DNA of 64,000 nt from PALSA-1003 sp963791945 (GCA_963791945.1 CAWBUD010000003.1:532124-596123), one strand, 5' to 3'. Shown: positions 17,805-27,468, counted from the stretch's first letter. Made by a program: numbers and translations. The notes: generated by a model from the sequence alone, not told the origin.

Positions 17805-19189
17805 ACTGGTTCGCCATCGCTCTCGCGATGCTGCCGGAGCACATCCTGCTCGTCGGCATCGTCGTCCTGACCGCGCTCGCGTTGCGGAGGCCGACCGGCG
17901 CAGCCGCGAGCCTCGCGCCGGCGATTGTCGCGGTGATCGCGGCGGCGGTCGCTGCGGCCTTTCAGTGGACCATCGGCTTCGCCTATGCGCCCTTCCCCGG
18001 ACATTTTTCCGTGGACGCAAGCGCGCTCGCCGCCAAGGCCATCGTCCTGCTGCTCACCGTGCCGGTGCTGCTGATGGCGCGCTCGGAGGCGAACCAGCGC
18101 GCGTTCCCTATTCTCCTGCTCTCGTCGCTCTACGGCGTATGCCTGCTGTTCTCCGCCGACAGCTTCCTCACGCTTTTCCTCGGCCTGGAGATCATGTCGC
18201 TGCCGGTCTACGCGCTGGTGCTGCTCGCGTTCCGTCGCCCCGAGAGCGCCGAAGGCGCGCTCAAGTATCTCGTGCTCTCCGGCACCGCGACCGCCACGCT
18301 GCTGATGGGGGTCGCCTTGCTCTATGGCCGGAGCGGTTCGCTGGAGATTTCCGCTTTCGCCAACGCGCTGACCGCGTCCGATGCGCTCGGGGGCGCGGCG
18401 GTGATGCTGATCGTCGCGGCCTTTTTCCTGAAAGCGGCGGTAGTTCCGTTCCACGCCTGGGCGCCGGACGCCTACGAGAGTGCCGCCGTCCCGGTCACCG
18501 CCTACATGGCAACCATCGTCAAGGCCGGGGTTCTGCTCGCCGCGGTCCGCCTGTTCGGCACGGCGAACGTCACGCGGCCGATGGCGGAGGTGCTCGCCGC
18601 GCTTCCACTCGCGTCGATCGTATGGGGCAATCTCGCGGCGATGCGTCAGCAAAGCTTCCGACGGATGATGGCCTATTCGTCCATCGCTCACGCGGGCTAT
18701 CTTTTCTACGCTTTCCTCGGCAGCGCACCAGGGCGCTTCCAGGCGGTCGCGTTCTACGTGGTGGCCTACGGTCTCACCAACCTCCTCGCCTTCGCCTCGC
18801 TGCCGACGAACGATGACGATCCGGAGCGCGACAAGCTCGACAACCTGAGGGGCTTGTTCCACCGCCAGCCGTTTTCGGCGCTGATGATCGCGCTGGCCAT
18901 GCTTTCGCTCGCCGGCATCCCGCCGCTGCCCGGCTTCGTGGCCAAGTTCCTCGTGTTCAAGAACGTCATTGCGGCCGGCTTCACGCTCTACGGCGTGCTG
19001 GGCCTCGTGGCGAGCTATCTCGGCATCTACTTCTACCTGCGCGTCATCCAGACCATGTTCATGAGCACCGAGGCGCCCGCTCGGGAGCCGGGCGCCCTCG
19101 AGCCGCTGGCGGAGAGCGCCTCGCTGCTCTGCCTGGCCGCGGTGATCGCGGTCTCCGTGTTCCCCGGGTGGGTTATCGGGCAGCTCTAG
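17801..19189 (+). CDS. nuoN: NADH-quinone oxidoreductase subunit N
   Basis: This 462-residue ND2-type subunit is last in the operon. It shows FLGLEIMSLPVYALV, a lysine-bearing helix FFLKAAVVPFHAWAPDAY, and AYSSIAHAGYL. It ends three bases before the convergent Fe-S oxidoreductase gene, with no obvious terminator hairpin between. Confidence 0.95.
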   Translation: MNWFAIALAMLPEHILLVGIVVLTALALRRPTGAAASLAPAIVAVIAAAVAAAFQWTIGFAYAPFPGHFSVDASALAAKAIVLLLTVPVLLMARSEANQRAFPILLLSSLYGVCLLFSADSFLTLFLGLEIMSLPVYALVLLAFRRPESAEGALKYLVLSGTATATLLMGVALLYGRSGSLEISAFANALTASDALGGAAVMLIVAAFFLKAAVVPFHAWAPDAYESAAVPVTAYMATIVKAGVLLAAVRLFGTANVTRPMAEVLAALPLASIVWGNLAAMRQQSFRRMMAYSSIAHAGYLFYAFLGSAPGRFQAVAFYVVAYGLTNLLAFASLPTNDDDPERDKLDNLRGLFHRQPFSALMIALAMLSLAGIPPLPGFVAKFLVFKNVIAAGFTLYGVLGLVASYLGIYFYLRVIQTMFMSTEAPAREPGALEPLAESASLLCLAAVIAVSVFPGWVIGQL

Positions 19190-19192
19190 CGG

Positions 19193-21208
19193 TCAGCTCT
19201 GAGCCGGAGACGCCACCAGCGCCTCGGCCACCAGCTCCGCGATGTCCCGCGTCGCGATTTCCGCTTCGCGGCCCGATGACTTGGCGGCATCGTCCATCAT
19301 CGTCGCGCAATACGGACAGGCAGTCGCGACCACGCGAGGGCGCTCCGGCAGAGCCTGCGAAAAGCGCAGCACATTGATGCGGCTGCCGATCTTCTCGTCC
19401 ATCCACATCCTTGCGCCGCCTGCGCCGCAGCACATCGCCTTTTCACGACGCAGCGCGAATTCGAGCGGCTTGTCGCTCGTCACTTTCGCGAGCACGGCGC
19501 GAGGCGCCTCGTATTCGCCGTTGTGGCGGCCGAGGTAGCAAGGCTCGTGGTAGATCACCCGTTCGAAGCGCGGCTCGACGCGGAGTCTCCCCTCGGCGAG
19601 GAGCCGCGCGATGAGCTGGGTGTGGTGCACGACCTCGTACCGGCCGCCGAAATCGGGGTATTCGTTCGTGAGCGTATTGAAGGCGTGCGGGTCGCAGGTC
19701 ACGATCCGCGTCACGCCGAGGCCATTCAGCGTTTCGATGAGCGCGAGCGCGAGCTGCTGGAACAGCATTTCGTTGCCCGCCCGGCGCACGCACTCGCCGG
19801 TGGACGTCTCCCGGGGGCCCAGGATGCCGACGCGCACACCGGCGTGCTGAAGGATCTTCACGAACGCCACCGCGATTCTCCGTCCGCGAGGATCGAACGA
19901 TTCGGCCGACCCGACATAGAAGAGGTAGTCGAGAGCGCGGACGTCCGCCGAGGTCCGTACCACGGGGATGCCCAGCCCGTCGGCCCAGTCGCCGCGCGTT
20001 TCCGCGGGGAGGCCCCAGGGATTGCTCTGCACTTCGTAGGCGTCGAACACAGCCTTGAGCTCGTGCGGAAACGCGCCTTCCATCAGAACCTGATGCTGGC
20101 GCAGGCGATAGAACCGCGGAAGGTGCTCCAGCTCGATGGGACACGCGGCCTCGCAATAGCCGCACGTGGTGCACGCCCACAGCGCATCCTCGCTGACGAC
20201 GCTTCCCACGAGCGACGGCAGGCTCTCCTCGTCGCCGGCGAGGATCGCATCACGGCGCTCGACGAGATGCCGCTTCAGGCTGTCGAGGACCCATTTGAGC
20301 GACAGCGGCTTGTCCGTCAGGAACGTCGGACACGCATCCTTGCAGCGCCCGCACTCGGTGCAGGTGAACGCGTCGAGGCCGTCTTTCCACGTGAGATCGC
20401 GCGCGGTCCGGACGCCGATCTTCACCGCCGACTCGTCCGCCGTGCCCATGATCGCTTCGAGGTCGAGCCTCGGTACGCGGTTCGCAGGGCCGCCGCGGCG
20501 AAAAAAAAGCGCCGGCAGCGCGGTTACGATATGGAAGTGCTCGCCGAGCGGGAGGATCACGAGGAAGGCAAGCACCGTGACCATCTGCGTCCAATACATC
20601 GCCTGGTGCCCTGCGCGCAGCCAGCCGGGATCGAGCGGCGCGACCACACGCGCCAGCGCGTCGCCCGCGAAAGCGAACGCGCGCTCGTGGCCGATTCCGG
20701 CCTCGGTCGGCGAGAGGAGCGCGAAGCGGAAGGCATCGAACGCGAAGTCGGTCACCATGATCGCCGCTATCAGGGACAGGATCAGGAGCGCCTCGCGGTT
20801 TCGCTCCAGTCGAGCGGGCTTCTGCTTCAGTCGCCGCCAGAACGCGTAGCCCACCGCCGCCAGCACGGCGATCTCCACGCCATCCTTCAGGGTCGCGAAT
20901 GCTCCGCCGGCGAGGCCCGGATAGACGAACGTGTCGTCGTAACCGATCACGAGGAGCTGGACCTTGCGGGCGAGCAGCGTCACGAAGCCGAGAAAGATCA
21001 CCGCGTGCATGAGTCCCGGCCTCCATTCGCGCCGGACCATGCGCGACTGCAGAAAGCCGTTGACGAAGACGGCGCGCAGGCGCGCAAGCGGCCGATCCCA
21101 GCGCGGGTCGGGCGCGAGCTGAACGACGATGGCGAGCTTGCGCCAGGCGAGCGCGGCGAAGCCGGCCAGCGCCGCAACCAGCAGGAGCGTAATGGCGATC
21201 GGGTTCAT
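19193..21208 (-). CDS. Membrane-bound Fe-S oxidoreductase, HdrD/GlpC-like with CCG domains
   Basis: The 671-residue product has an N-terminal membrane part with about five spans (1-22, 67-90, 105-124, 139-160, 205-225), resembling the b-type subunit of nitrate or heterodisulfide reductases. Two 4Fe-4S motifs follow at 283-294 (CTECGRCKDACP) and 346-357 (CTTCGYCEAACP). The C-terminal half carries cysteine-rich CCG-type sequence (YHEPCYLGRHN and CCGAGGARMW). Such fusions exchange electrons between the quinone pool and soluble partners; the substrate here is unknown. It is third in a probable operon after malic enzyme and a cNMP-binding protein, 84 bp after the latter. Confidence 0.85.
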   Translation of the reverse strand: MNPIAITLLLVAALAGFAALAWRKLAIVVQLAPDPRWDRPLARLRAVFVNGFLQSRMVRREWRPGLMHAVIFLGFVTLLARKVQLLVIGYDDTFVYPGLAGGAFATLKDGVEIAVLAAVGYAFWRRLKQKPARLERNREALLILSLIAAIMVTDFAFDAFRFALLSPTEAGIGHERAFAFAGDALARVVAPLDPGWLRAGHQAMYWTQMVTVLAFLVILPLGEHFHIVTALPALFFRRGGPANRVPRLDLEAIMGTADESAVKIGVRTARDLTWKDGLDAFTCTECGRCKDACPTFLTDKPLSLKWVLDSLKRHLVERRDAILAGDEESLPSLVGSVVSEDALWACTTCGYCEAACPIELEHLPRFYRLRQHQVLMEGAFPHELKAVFDAYEVQSNPWGLPAETRGDWADGLGIPVVRTSADVRALDYLFYVGSAESFDPRGRRIAVAFVKILQHAGVRVGILGPRETSTGECVRRAGNEMLFQQLALALIETLNGLGVTRIVTCDPHAFNTLTNEYPDFGGRYEVVHHTQLIARLLAEGRLRVEPRFERVIYHEPCYLGRHNGEYEAPRAVLAKVTSDKPLEFALRREKAMCCGAGGARMWMDEKIGSRINVLRFSQALPERPRVVATACPYCATMMDDAAKSSGREAEIATRDIAELVAEALVASPAQS

Positions 21209-21292
21209 GCAGCGCGAGAGCCGAACACGCAGGACGCCCTGCGCACGCGAGCGGAGGACGCCAACGACCGCCCGGCGCTCACGCCTCCCGGG

Positions 21293-21769
21293 TCAGGCGC
21301 CGGCTCGCTTCGCGACCGGTGAATACATGTCGTGAAGCTGCAACCGGGTCGCCTGCAGGCGCTCGGCCACGACGCCCAGGAGCCGTTGCATGAGAGTGAA
21401 GCCTAACTGGGGATCGCGCTTGCAGGCGGTGAGGAGCTCGCCCCCGTCGAAGGCGAGCGCTTCCACGCGCTCCAGCGCACGGGCCTGGAAGTGCTTCCCG
21501 CTGCCCATCAGCACCGCGGACCACCCGAATTCCTGGCCGGCGGAGAGCGTCTGGATGCGAAACGTGTGCCCCGGCTCGGTGACCTCCAGAGCGACCAGAC
21601 CCGACACGATGAGAAAGAAGTCCGAGCACTCGTCGCCTTCCCGGAACACGATCTGGTCGCGGTCGAAGCGTACCCGCGTAGAGATCGTGGCGAGTTTCTC
21701 GACGTCCTCCGCCGTGAAGTGCTCGACGAAGGGATGTCGCTGCAACATGGTCAGAACACTTTCCGTCAT
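21293..21769 (-). CDS. Cyclic-nucleotide-binding domain protein without DNA-binding domain
   Basis: The 158-residue product matches the CRP/FNR-type beta-roll (about residues 10-125; IVFREGDECSDFFLIVSG). It lacks the helix-turn-helix domain, so it is unlikely to be a transcription factor on its own. The ATG at 21769 is preceded by CGGAG at good spacing; an open frame further upstream has arginine-rich, non-conserved sequence. It sits 31 bp after malic enzyme on the same strand and may gate a neighbouring enzyme by binding a nucleotide. Confidence 0.8.
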   Translation of the reverse strand: MTESVLTMLQRHPFVEHFTAEDVEKLATISTRVRFDRDQIVFREGDECSDFFLIVSGLVALEVTEPGHTFRIQTLSAGQEFGWSAVLMGSGKHFQARALERVEALAFDGGELLTACKRDPQLGFTLMQRLLGVVAERLQATRLQLHDMYSPVAKRAGA

Positions 21770-21800
21770 TCTCGACTCCGTTCTCCTGGCGCGGCGGCGT

Positions 21801-23468
21801 TCATGCCGAACCGTATGTATGGTAGCGCGGTTCGTACATCCGCGATTTGACGAGCGCAAGCGCGTCAGCCGGGCGAGGTCCCTCGGCGAGACCGCGCTTA
21901 TATGCCACTGTCGCGACTGCGGCAGCGATGCGCGCCGACACCTCGCGGATGTCGGAGAGAGGCGGATAGATGCTTCCTTGTTGCAAGTCCGCCGTGGTCA
22001 CCATGTTGGCCAGCGCATGCGCGGCGGCCATGAACATTTCGTCGGTGACCCGACTGGCGCCGGAGACGATCAGGCCCAGGCCGACGCCGGGAAAGATGTA
22101 CGAATTGTTGCCTTGGCGCGGTACCAGGGTCTTGCCGTCGAACGTGACCGGTGCGAACGGCGAGCCGCACGCGAAGATCGCCCGTCCCCCCGACCATTCG
22201 TACGCCTGCTGGGCGGTGCACTCGGATTTGGAGGTCGGATTCGACAGCGCGAACACGATCGGCCGCGTGTTGATCGAGGCCATCGCCCGGACGACCTTCT
22301 CGGAGAACGCGCCTCCCACCGCGGCCACGCCGATGATCGCCGTCGGACACAAGGCCTCCGCCGCGCCGAGAAGCGTGTCGACTGGAGGATGCTCGTGCGC
22401 GTACGGTCGCTTGTGCTCGGCGAGTCCGGCACGATCCCGGACGACAAGCCCCTTGGAATCGAACAGCCAGCAACGCCGTCGTGCCTGCGCCTCGTCCATC
22501 CCCGTCGCGACCATCGCCTCGACGGCGAGATCTGCAATACCCGTGGCTGCCTCGCCGGCACCCTGAAACAGCAACGTCTGCTCGCGAAGCCCCCGCCCCG
22601 TCACCTTGAGCGCGGACAGGATGCCGGCGAGGGTGACTGCGGCGGTTCCCTGGATGTCATCGTTGAAGGTCGGAATGCGGTCGCGATATTTCTCGAGCAG
22701 CCGGAACGCGTTCGACGTGGCGAAATCCTCGAACTGGATGACCACGCCCGGGAAGCGGGTCCGGGCGGCGACGATGAATTCGTCGACCAGCGCGTCGTAG
22801 GGCTCGCCGCGCAAGCGCGGCTGGTGCAGGCCGATATAGAGCGGATCGCTGCGGAGCTCCTCGTTGTCCGTTCCCACATCGAGCAGGACAGGCAGACACG
22901 CGCTCGGGGGAATGCCGGCGCAAGCGGTGTAGAGCGCGAGCTTGCCTACCGGGATGCCCATGCCGTTGGCGCCGAGATCGCCCAACCCCAGGATCCGCTC
23001 GCCGTCGCTCACGACGATGATCGACACTTCACGGCGCGGCCAGTTGGCGAGCACCCCGGCGATGCGACCGCGATCCGCCGCGCTCACGAACAAGCCGTGC
23101 GGGTGCTGGTAAATGTGCGTGTAGCGCTGGCACGCCAGTCCCACCGTCGGCGTGTAGACGATTGGTGTCATCTCGTCCGGATGGTCCATCAGCAAACGGA
23201 AGAACAGTGTCTCGTTGCGGTCGTGCAATGCTCTCAGGGCCACGAACTTGTCAAGGTCGGTCGGCTGCGAGCGCAGGTTCTCGAGCACGCGCTCGAGTTG
23301 TTGCTGCTGCGAAAGAACGTGTGGCGGCAAGAGACCGCGCAGATGAAGGCGATCGCGCTCGCTCTCGTCGAAGGCGGTCCCCTTGTTCAGCGCCGGATCC
23401 TGAAGCAGGGCGAACCCGTGCGGCAGCGCAGCGGCCGCTACGGGCGAGTCATGATCGGTTGGTAGCAT
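21801..23468 (-). CDS. maeA: NAD(P)-dependent malic enzyme, oxaloacetate-decarboxylating type
   Basis: The 555-residue product matches the large malic enzyme family (SfcA/MaeA). It converts malate to pyruvate and CO2 while reducing NAD(P). Visible are MTPIVYTPTVG, the catalytic FEDFATSNAF and NDDIQGTAA segments, the dinucleotide loop GAGEAATGI and SNPTSKSECT. The start at 23468 is supported by GGAGGAAATCAC before the ATG; the frame continues 34 codons further upstream but without conserved sequence. It heads an operon with the cNMP-binding protein and the Hdr-like protein, and diverges from frdCAB. Cofactor preference cannot be assigned safely from sequence. Confidence 0.93.
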   Translation of the reverse strand: MLPTDHDSPVAAAALPHGFALLQDPALNKGTAFDESERDRLHLRGLLPPHVLSQQQQLERVLENLRSQPTDLDKFVALRALHDRNETLFFRLLMDHPDEMTPIVYTPTVGLACQRYTHIYQHPHGLFVSAADRGRIAGVLANWPRREVSIIVVSDGERILGLGDLGANGMGIPVGKLALYTACAGIPPSACLPVLLDVGTDNEELRSDPLYIGLHQPRLRGEPYDALVDEFIVAARTRFPGVVIQFEDFATSNAFRLLEKYRDRIPTFNDDIQGTAAVTLAGILSALKVTGRGLREQTLLFQGAGEAATGIADLAVEAMVATGMDEAQARRRCWLFDSKGLVVRDRAGLAEHKRPYAHEHPPVDTLLGAAEALCPTAIIGVAAVGGAFSEKVVRAMASINTRPIVFALSNPTSKSECTAQQAYEWSGGRAIFACGSPFAPVTFDGKTLVPRQGNNSYIFPGVGLGLIVSGASRVTDEMFMAAAHALANMVTTADLQQGSIYPPLSDIREVSARIAAAVATVAYKRGLAEGPRPADALALVKSRMYEPRYHTYGSA

Positions 23469-23842
23469 GTGATTTCCTCCTGTCCGCACCATGGTTGCAA
23501 GCACGCCGGGTCGCGAACGCTTCAGATGGTCTCGGGGGATCATCGCGAACACCGCACGGACACTCCGCACCTGCGACCATCACGTCCGTGGCATCGGATC
23601 TGGAACATCTTAGTCGGCTGTTTTGCCCTATGTGCGGCGTCGGCCTCGACGGAAGCGTCGCCTTGACGACCATTGTCGCCGTGCTGCCGACCGGTGCCTT
23701 GACGCAGGTCAACACTCCCCGGCGCGCCGCAAGATAGTTTTGACTCGAGCCGGAAGACCGCATGTTTCCGCTCGCCAATCCGGGCACGCGGACGGCGCAC
23801 AAGAAACGGCGCTCGCTCGGCACCTGACGGAGGAAGCACAGA
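23469..23842. other. Divergent promoter region between malic enzyme and fumarate reductase operons
   Basis: No credible gene is seen on either strand. The region must hold the promoters of both operons and contains an FNR/Dnr-type palindrome at 23699-23712, closer to the frd side. Confidence 0.6.
23699..23712. promoter_or_regulatory. FNR/Dnr-type box upstream of frdCAB
   Basis: TTGACGCAGGTCAA is a perfect inverted repeat in its half-sites (TTGAC/GTCAA) and shares the CAG spacer of the other boxes in the window. It lies 131 bp upstream of frdC and about 230 bp upstream of the malic enzyme gene. Confidence 0.55.
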
Positions 23843-24649
23843 ATGGAGCACAGCGTTGAGCACAGCGGCACCTTGATCGCCGGTGGGCGTCCGATCGGAT
23901 CCTCCCGCGCAAGCCGCATTCCAGCGCGACTCGATCTCGTCCAGAGCGCGTCGGGGCTCGCGCTAGCGCTGTTCATGTGGGCGCACATGGCGTTCGTTTC
24001 CTCGATCCTGCTGGGCAAGGACGCGATGTGGACGGTGACCAAGTTCTTCGAGGGCTATTACGTGTTCGGCCGTTCGTATCCGGGCATCGTTTCGGTCGTG
24101 GTCGCCACGATCATCGCACTCGTCGTCTGCCACGCGCTGCTCGCGGTGAGGAAGTTCCCGATCAACTACCGCCAGTTCGCGACCTTCCGCGGCCACATGC
24201 GCTCGATGCGGCACGAGGACACCACGCTGTGGTTCTGGCAGGTCGTCACCGGCTTTGCGCTGTTCTTTCTCGCCTCGGTGCACCTGTACGTGATGCTCAC
24301 CCGGCCCGAGCGCATCGGACCGTTCGCGTCGGCCGATCGCGTATGGAGCGACCATTTCTGGCCGCTGTACATCTTCCTGCTGCTTGCCGTCGAGGTGCAC
24401 GCCGGCGTCGGCCTCTATCGCCTCGCCGTCAAGTGGGGCTGGTTCGCTGGCGAGGACCCGGACGCGACGCGGCGCAGGCTCAAGACAGTCAAGTGGGCAA
24501 TGACCGTCTTTTTCCTGGTGCTCGGTTTTGCTACGCTCGGTGCCTACGTGAAGATCGGCATCGACCACGCGCAACGCTACGGCGAGCGCTACGTGCCGGC
24601 ATCGGTGCAGGGGATGCCGGGCGCGCCGAACGCAGGGAGCACCCGATGA
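23843..24649 (+). CDS. frdC: Fumarate reductase cytochrome b subunit
   Basis: The 268-residue membrane protein has five predicted spans (about 32-55, 80-101, 128-150, 170-190, 212-235), with histidines placed to bind two haem b groups (for example MWAHMAF, VCHALLA, SVHLYVM, EVHAGVGLYR). This matches the five-helix diheme subunit of epsilonproteobacterial-type quinol:fumarate reductase and related succinate dehydrogenases. The order C-A-B with overlapping ATGA junctions is that of frdCAB. Menaquinol is the usual partner in this family, but direction cannot be fixed by sequence. Confidence 0.9.
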   Translation: MEHSVEHSGTLIAGGRPIGSSRASRIPARLDLVQSASGLALALFMWAHMAFVSSILLGKDAMWTVTKFFEGYYVFGRSYPGIVSVVVATIIALVVCHALLAVRKFPINYRQFATFRGHMRSMRHEDTTLWFWQVVTGFALFFLASVHLYVMLTRPERIGPFASADRVWSDHFWPLYIFLLLAVEVHAGVGLYRLAVKWGWFAGEDPDATRRRLKTVKWAMTVFFLVLGFATLGAYVKIGIDHAQRYGERYVPASVQGMPGAPNAGSTR

Positions 24650-26655
24650 ACGTCATCTACACCGACGTGCTGGTGATCGGCGGCGGGCTGACCGGCCTGC
24701 GAATCGGCATCGGTGCCAAGCGTCGAGGCAACGACGTCATCATCCTGTCGCTGGTTCCCCCGAAGCGCTCGCACTCCGTGGCGGCGCAGGGCGGGATGCA
24801 GGCGAGCCTCGGCAACGTCGTCAAGGCCATGGGCGACAACGAGGACATCCACTTCGAGGACACCGTCAAGGGCAGCGACTGGGGCGCCGATCAGCGCGTC
24901 GTGCGGATGTTCGTCGACACGGCGCCGAAGGCCGTGCGCGAGCTCGCGGCCTGGGGCGTGCCGTGGAGCCGGGTGCAGAAGGGCGACCGGCAGGTGATCA
25001 TCAACGGCGAGAAGGTCACGATCACCGAGCGCGACGAAGCGCACGGCCTCGTTCTCCAGCGCGATTTCGGCGGCACCAAGAAATGGCGCGCATGCTACGT
25101 CTCCGACGGCACCGGCCACGCCATGCTCTACGCGATGAGCGACCGGGCAATCGCGCATGCGATTTCCGTGCACGAGCGAATGGAAGCGCTTTCGCTCATC
25201 CACGACGGCTCGCGCTGCTACGGCGCCGTCGTGCGCAATCTTGTGTCGGGCGAGCTCATCGCCTACGTCGCCAAGGCGACCGCGATCGGCAGCGGAGGCG
25301 CGGGCCGGCTGTATCGGGCGACGACCAACGCCGTCATCTGCGAGGGCATCGGCTCCGCGCTCGCCCTCGAGACCGGCGTGGCGGCGATCGCGAACATGGA
25401 GGCGATCCAGTTCCATCCGACGGCGATCTTTCCGGCGAGCATTCTCGTCACCGAGGGCTGTCGGGGCGACGGCGGCCTGCTGCGCGACGCCGCTGGAAAA
25501 CGCTTCATGCCCGACTACGAGCCGGAGAAGAAGGAGCTCGCCTCGCGCGACGTCGTCGCACGGCGCATGGAAGAGCACATCCGCAAGGGTCTCGGTGCGA
25601 CGTCGCGCTTCGGCGAGCACCTCTGGCTCGACATCACGCTCCTCGGCGCCAAGCACATCGACACGAACTTGCGCGAGGTGAAGGAGATCTGCCACCACTT
25701 CCTGGGCATCGATCCGGCGAAGGACTGGATCCCCGTGCGGCCCGCGCAGCACTACACGATGGGCGGCGTGCGCACCGATTGCACCGGCGCGAACCCCGGG
25801 CTCAAGGGTCTGTATGCGGCGGGCGAAGCCGCGTGCTGGGATCTGCACGGATTCAATCGCCTGGGGGGCAATTCGGTCGCCGAGACCGTCGTCGCCGGAA
25901 TGATCGTCGGCGAGTTCATCGCCGATTTCTGCGCCAGCCCTGCGAGCGACGTTCAAATCTCGACCGGCCTGATCCGCGACTTTCTCGAGCGCGAGCAGTC
26001 CGGCATCGATTCCCTTCTATCCCGAAGCGGCGGCGAGAACGCGAACGCGCTGCGCGCCCGGATGCAGGAGATCATGACGCAGAAGGTCGGCATCTTCCGC
26101 ACCGGCGACGAACTGGCGCAGGCGGTCGAAGAGCTGCAGTCGCTCCTGCGGCGCAGCCGCGACATCGGTGTCGCCTCCGCGCAGGCAGGCGCGAACCCGG
26201 AGCTGGTCGCCGCGTACCGGCTCCCCAGAATGCTCAAAGTGGCGCTGTGCGTCGCCTATGGAGCGCTTACGCGCACCGAGAGCCGGGGGGCCCACTTCCG
26301 CCAGGACTATCCGCGGCGCAACGACGCCGAATGGCTGCACCGAACGCTTGCGACATGGCCGAGCACCGGCGACGACACGCTGCCGACTCTCGCGCGCGAA
26401 CCGCTCGACGTAAAAGGGATGGAGCTTCCGCCCGGCTGGCGCGGCTACGGCGCGAAGGACCATATCGAGCATCCCGACACGCCGCGGCGCGCGGCGGAAG
26501 TCGAAGCCACGCGCGCGCGTCTGGCAGGTGCGGGCCGCGAAGCCGTGCAGGAAGCGTTGATGCCCTATCGCACGCTCCTGCCGGAACGCTTTCGCGGCCG
26601 CAACGAGCGGATCGACGAACCGCTCGCGCGAACCAAGGAAGCCACCACGGTATGA
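24646..26655 (+). CDS. frdA: Fumarate reductase/succinate dehydrogenase flavoprotein subunit
   Basis: The 669-residue product begins with the FAD-binding VLVIGGGLTGLRIG and carries the covalent-flavin histidine context RSHSVAAQGGMQ. The active-site regions are present: HPTAIFP, TEGCRGDGGLL, ASRDVVARRM and RPAQHYTMGG. The ATG at 24646 overlaps the frdC stop. The length is close to the 656 residues typical of the W. succinogenes-type FrdA. It catalyses fumarate reduction to succinate or the reverse. Confidence 0.93.
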   Translation: MNVIYTDVLVIGGGLTGLRIGIGAKRRGNDVIILSLVPPKRSHSVAAQGGMQASLGNVVKAMGDNEDIHFEDTVKGSDWGADQRVVRMFVDTAPKAVRELAAWGVPWSRVQKGDRQVIINGEKVTITERDEAHGLVLQRDFGGTKKWRACYVSDGTGHAMLYAMSDRAIAHAISVHERMEALSLIHDGSRCYGAVVRNLVSGELIAYVAKATAIGSGGAGRLYRATTNAVICEGIGSALALETGVAAIANMEAIQFHPTAIFPASILVTEGCRGDGGLLRDAAGKRFMPDYEPEKKELASRDVVARRMEEHIRKGLGATSRFGEHLWLDITLLGAKHIDTNLREVKEICHHFLGIDPAKDWIPVRPAQHYTMGGVRTDCTGANPGLKGLYAAGEAACWDLHGFNRLGGNSVAETVVAGMIVGEFIADFCASPASDVQISTGLIRDFLEREQSGIDSLLSRSGGENANALRARMQEIMTQKVGIFRTGDELAQAVEELQSLLRRSRDIGVASAQAGANPELVAAYRLPRMLKVALCVAYGALTRTESRGAHFRQDYPRRNDAEWLHRTLATWPSTGDDTLPTLAREPLDVKGMELPPGWRGYGAKDHIEHPDTPRRAAEVEATRARLAGAGREAVQEALMPYRTLLPERFRGRNERIDEPLARTKEATTV

Positions 26656-27467
26656 ACGAGGCCATCACAAAAGCTCCGGCCGGCTCGTCGGGCGACGTGC
26701 GCACGCTTCCCATTCACGTTGCTCGCCCTGCCTCGTCGGGCGAGAAGCGCATGGTGCGCATCCGCATCCTGCGCTACAACCCGCGCGAGAAGGGAAGCGT
26801 GCCGTGCTTCAAGACCTACGAGCTGGAGGAAGCCGACGGCATGACGCTGTTCATCGCGCTCAACGAAATCCGCGAAAAGCAGGATCCGTCGCTGCAGTTC
26901 GACTTCGTCTGCCGGGCCGGCGTCTGCGGCAGCTGCGCGATGGTGATCAACGGGCGGCCGGGGCTTGCCTGCCGCACGCTCACCAGGAATGTCGGGCCGG
27001 AAGTCACGCTCGCCCCGCTGCCGAACTTCGAGCTGATCGCGGATCTCTCCGTCGATACCGGCAAGTGGATGCGGGGGATGAGCGAGCGGCTGCAGGCCTG
27101 GGTCCACATGCAGGAGCAGGATCCCGATCTGTCGCGGCTCGAGGAAAGGATGGAGCCCGAGCTCGCCGCCAAGATCTACGAGCTCGATCGGTGCATCGAG
27201 TGCGGCTGCTGCGTCGCCGGTTGCGGCACGGCCCGCATGCGGGAGGATTTCGTCGGGGCGGTGGGCTTGAACAAGATCGCCCGCTTCCGCCTCGATCCGC
27301 GCGACACACGCAATGACGCGGACTTCTACGAGCTCGTCGGCGACGATTCGGGTGTGTTTGGCTGCATGTCGCTCTTGGGCTGCCACGATGTGTGTCCCAA
27401 GTCGCTGCCGCTCGCCACTCAGATCGCGTTCATCCGGCGCAAGATGGCGGCCATCGGCTGGAAGTAG
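26652..27467 (+). CDS. frdB: Fumarate reductase/succinate dehydrogenase iron-sulfur subunit
   Basis: The 271-residue product shows the plant-ferredoxin motif CRAGVCGSCAM with a later C (GLAC), the 4Fe-4S motif CIECGCCVAGCG, and a C-terminal GCMSLLGCHDVCPKSLP set for the remaining cluster. It transfers electrons between FrdA and the cytochrome b subunit. The first 33 residues are an unconserved extension before MVRIRILRY, so an internal start is possible, but the ATG at 26652 overlaps the frdA stop in the operon style. Confidence 0.92.
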   Translation: MNEAITKAPAGSSGDVRTLPIHVARPASSGEKRMVRIRILRYNPREKGSVPCFKTYELEEADGMTLFIALNEIREKQDPSLQFDFVCRAGVCGSCAMVINGRPGLACRTLTRNVGPEVTLAPLPNFELIADLSVDTGKWMRGMSERLQAWVHMQEQDPDLSRLEERMEPELAAKIYELDRCIECGCCVAGCGTARMREDFVGAVGLNKIARFRLDPRDTRNDADFYELVGDDSGVFGCMSLLGCHDVCPKSLPLATQIAFIRRKMAAIGWK

Positions 27468-27468
27468 C

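Noticed and set aside
5999..19189. Many long open frames antisense to or out of frame with the nuo genes, some over 400 codons
   Set aside because: They are shadows caused by high GC and biased third positions. Their translations are Arg/Ala/Pro-rich with no motifs, while the nuo frames carry every expected signature.
21293..21769. The cNMP-binding protein as the FNR-type regulator of the shared boxes
   Set aside because: It has no helix-turn-helix and no N-terminal cysteine cluster, so it cannot bind the boxes by itself.
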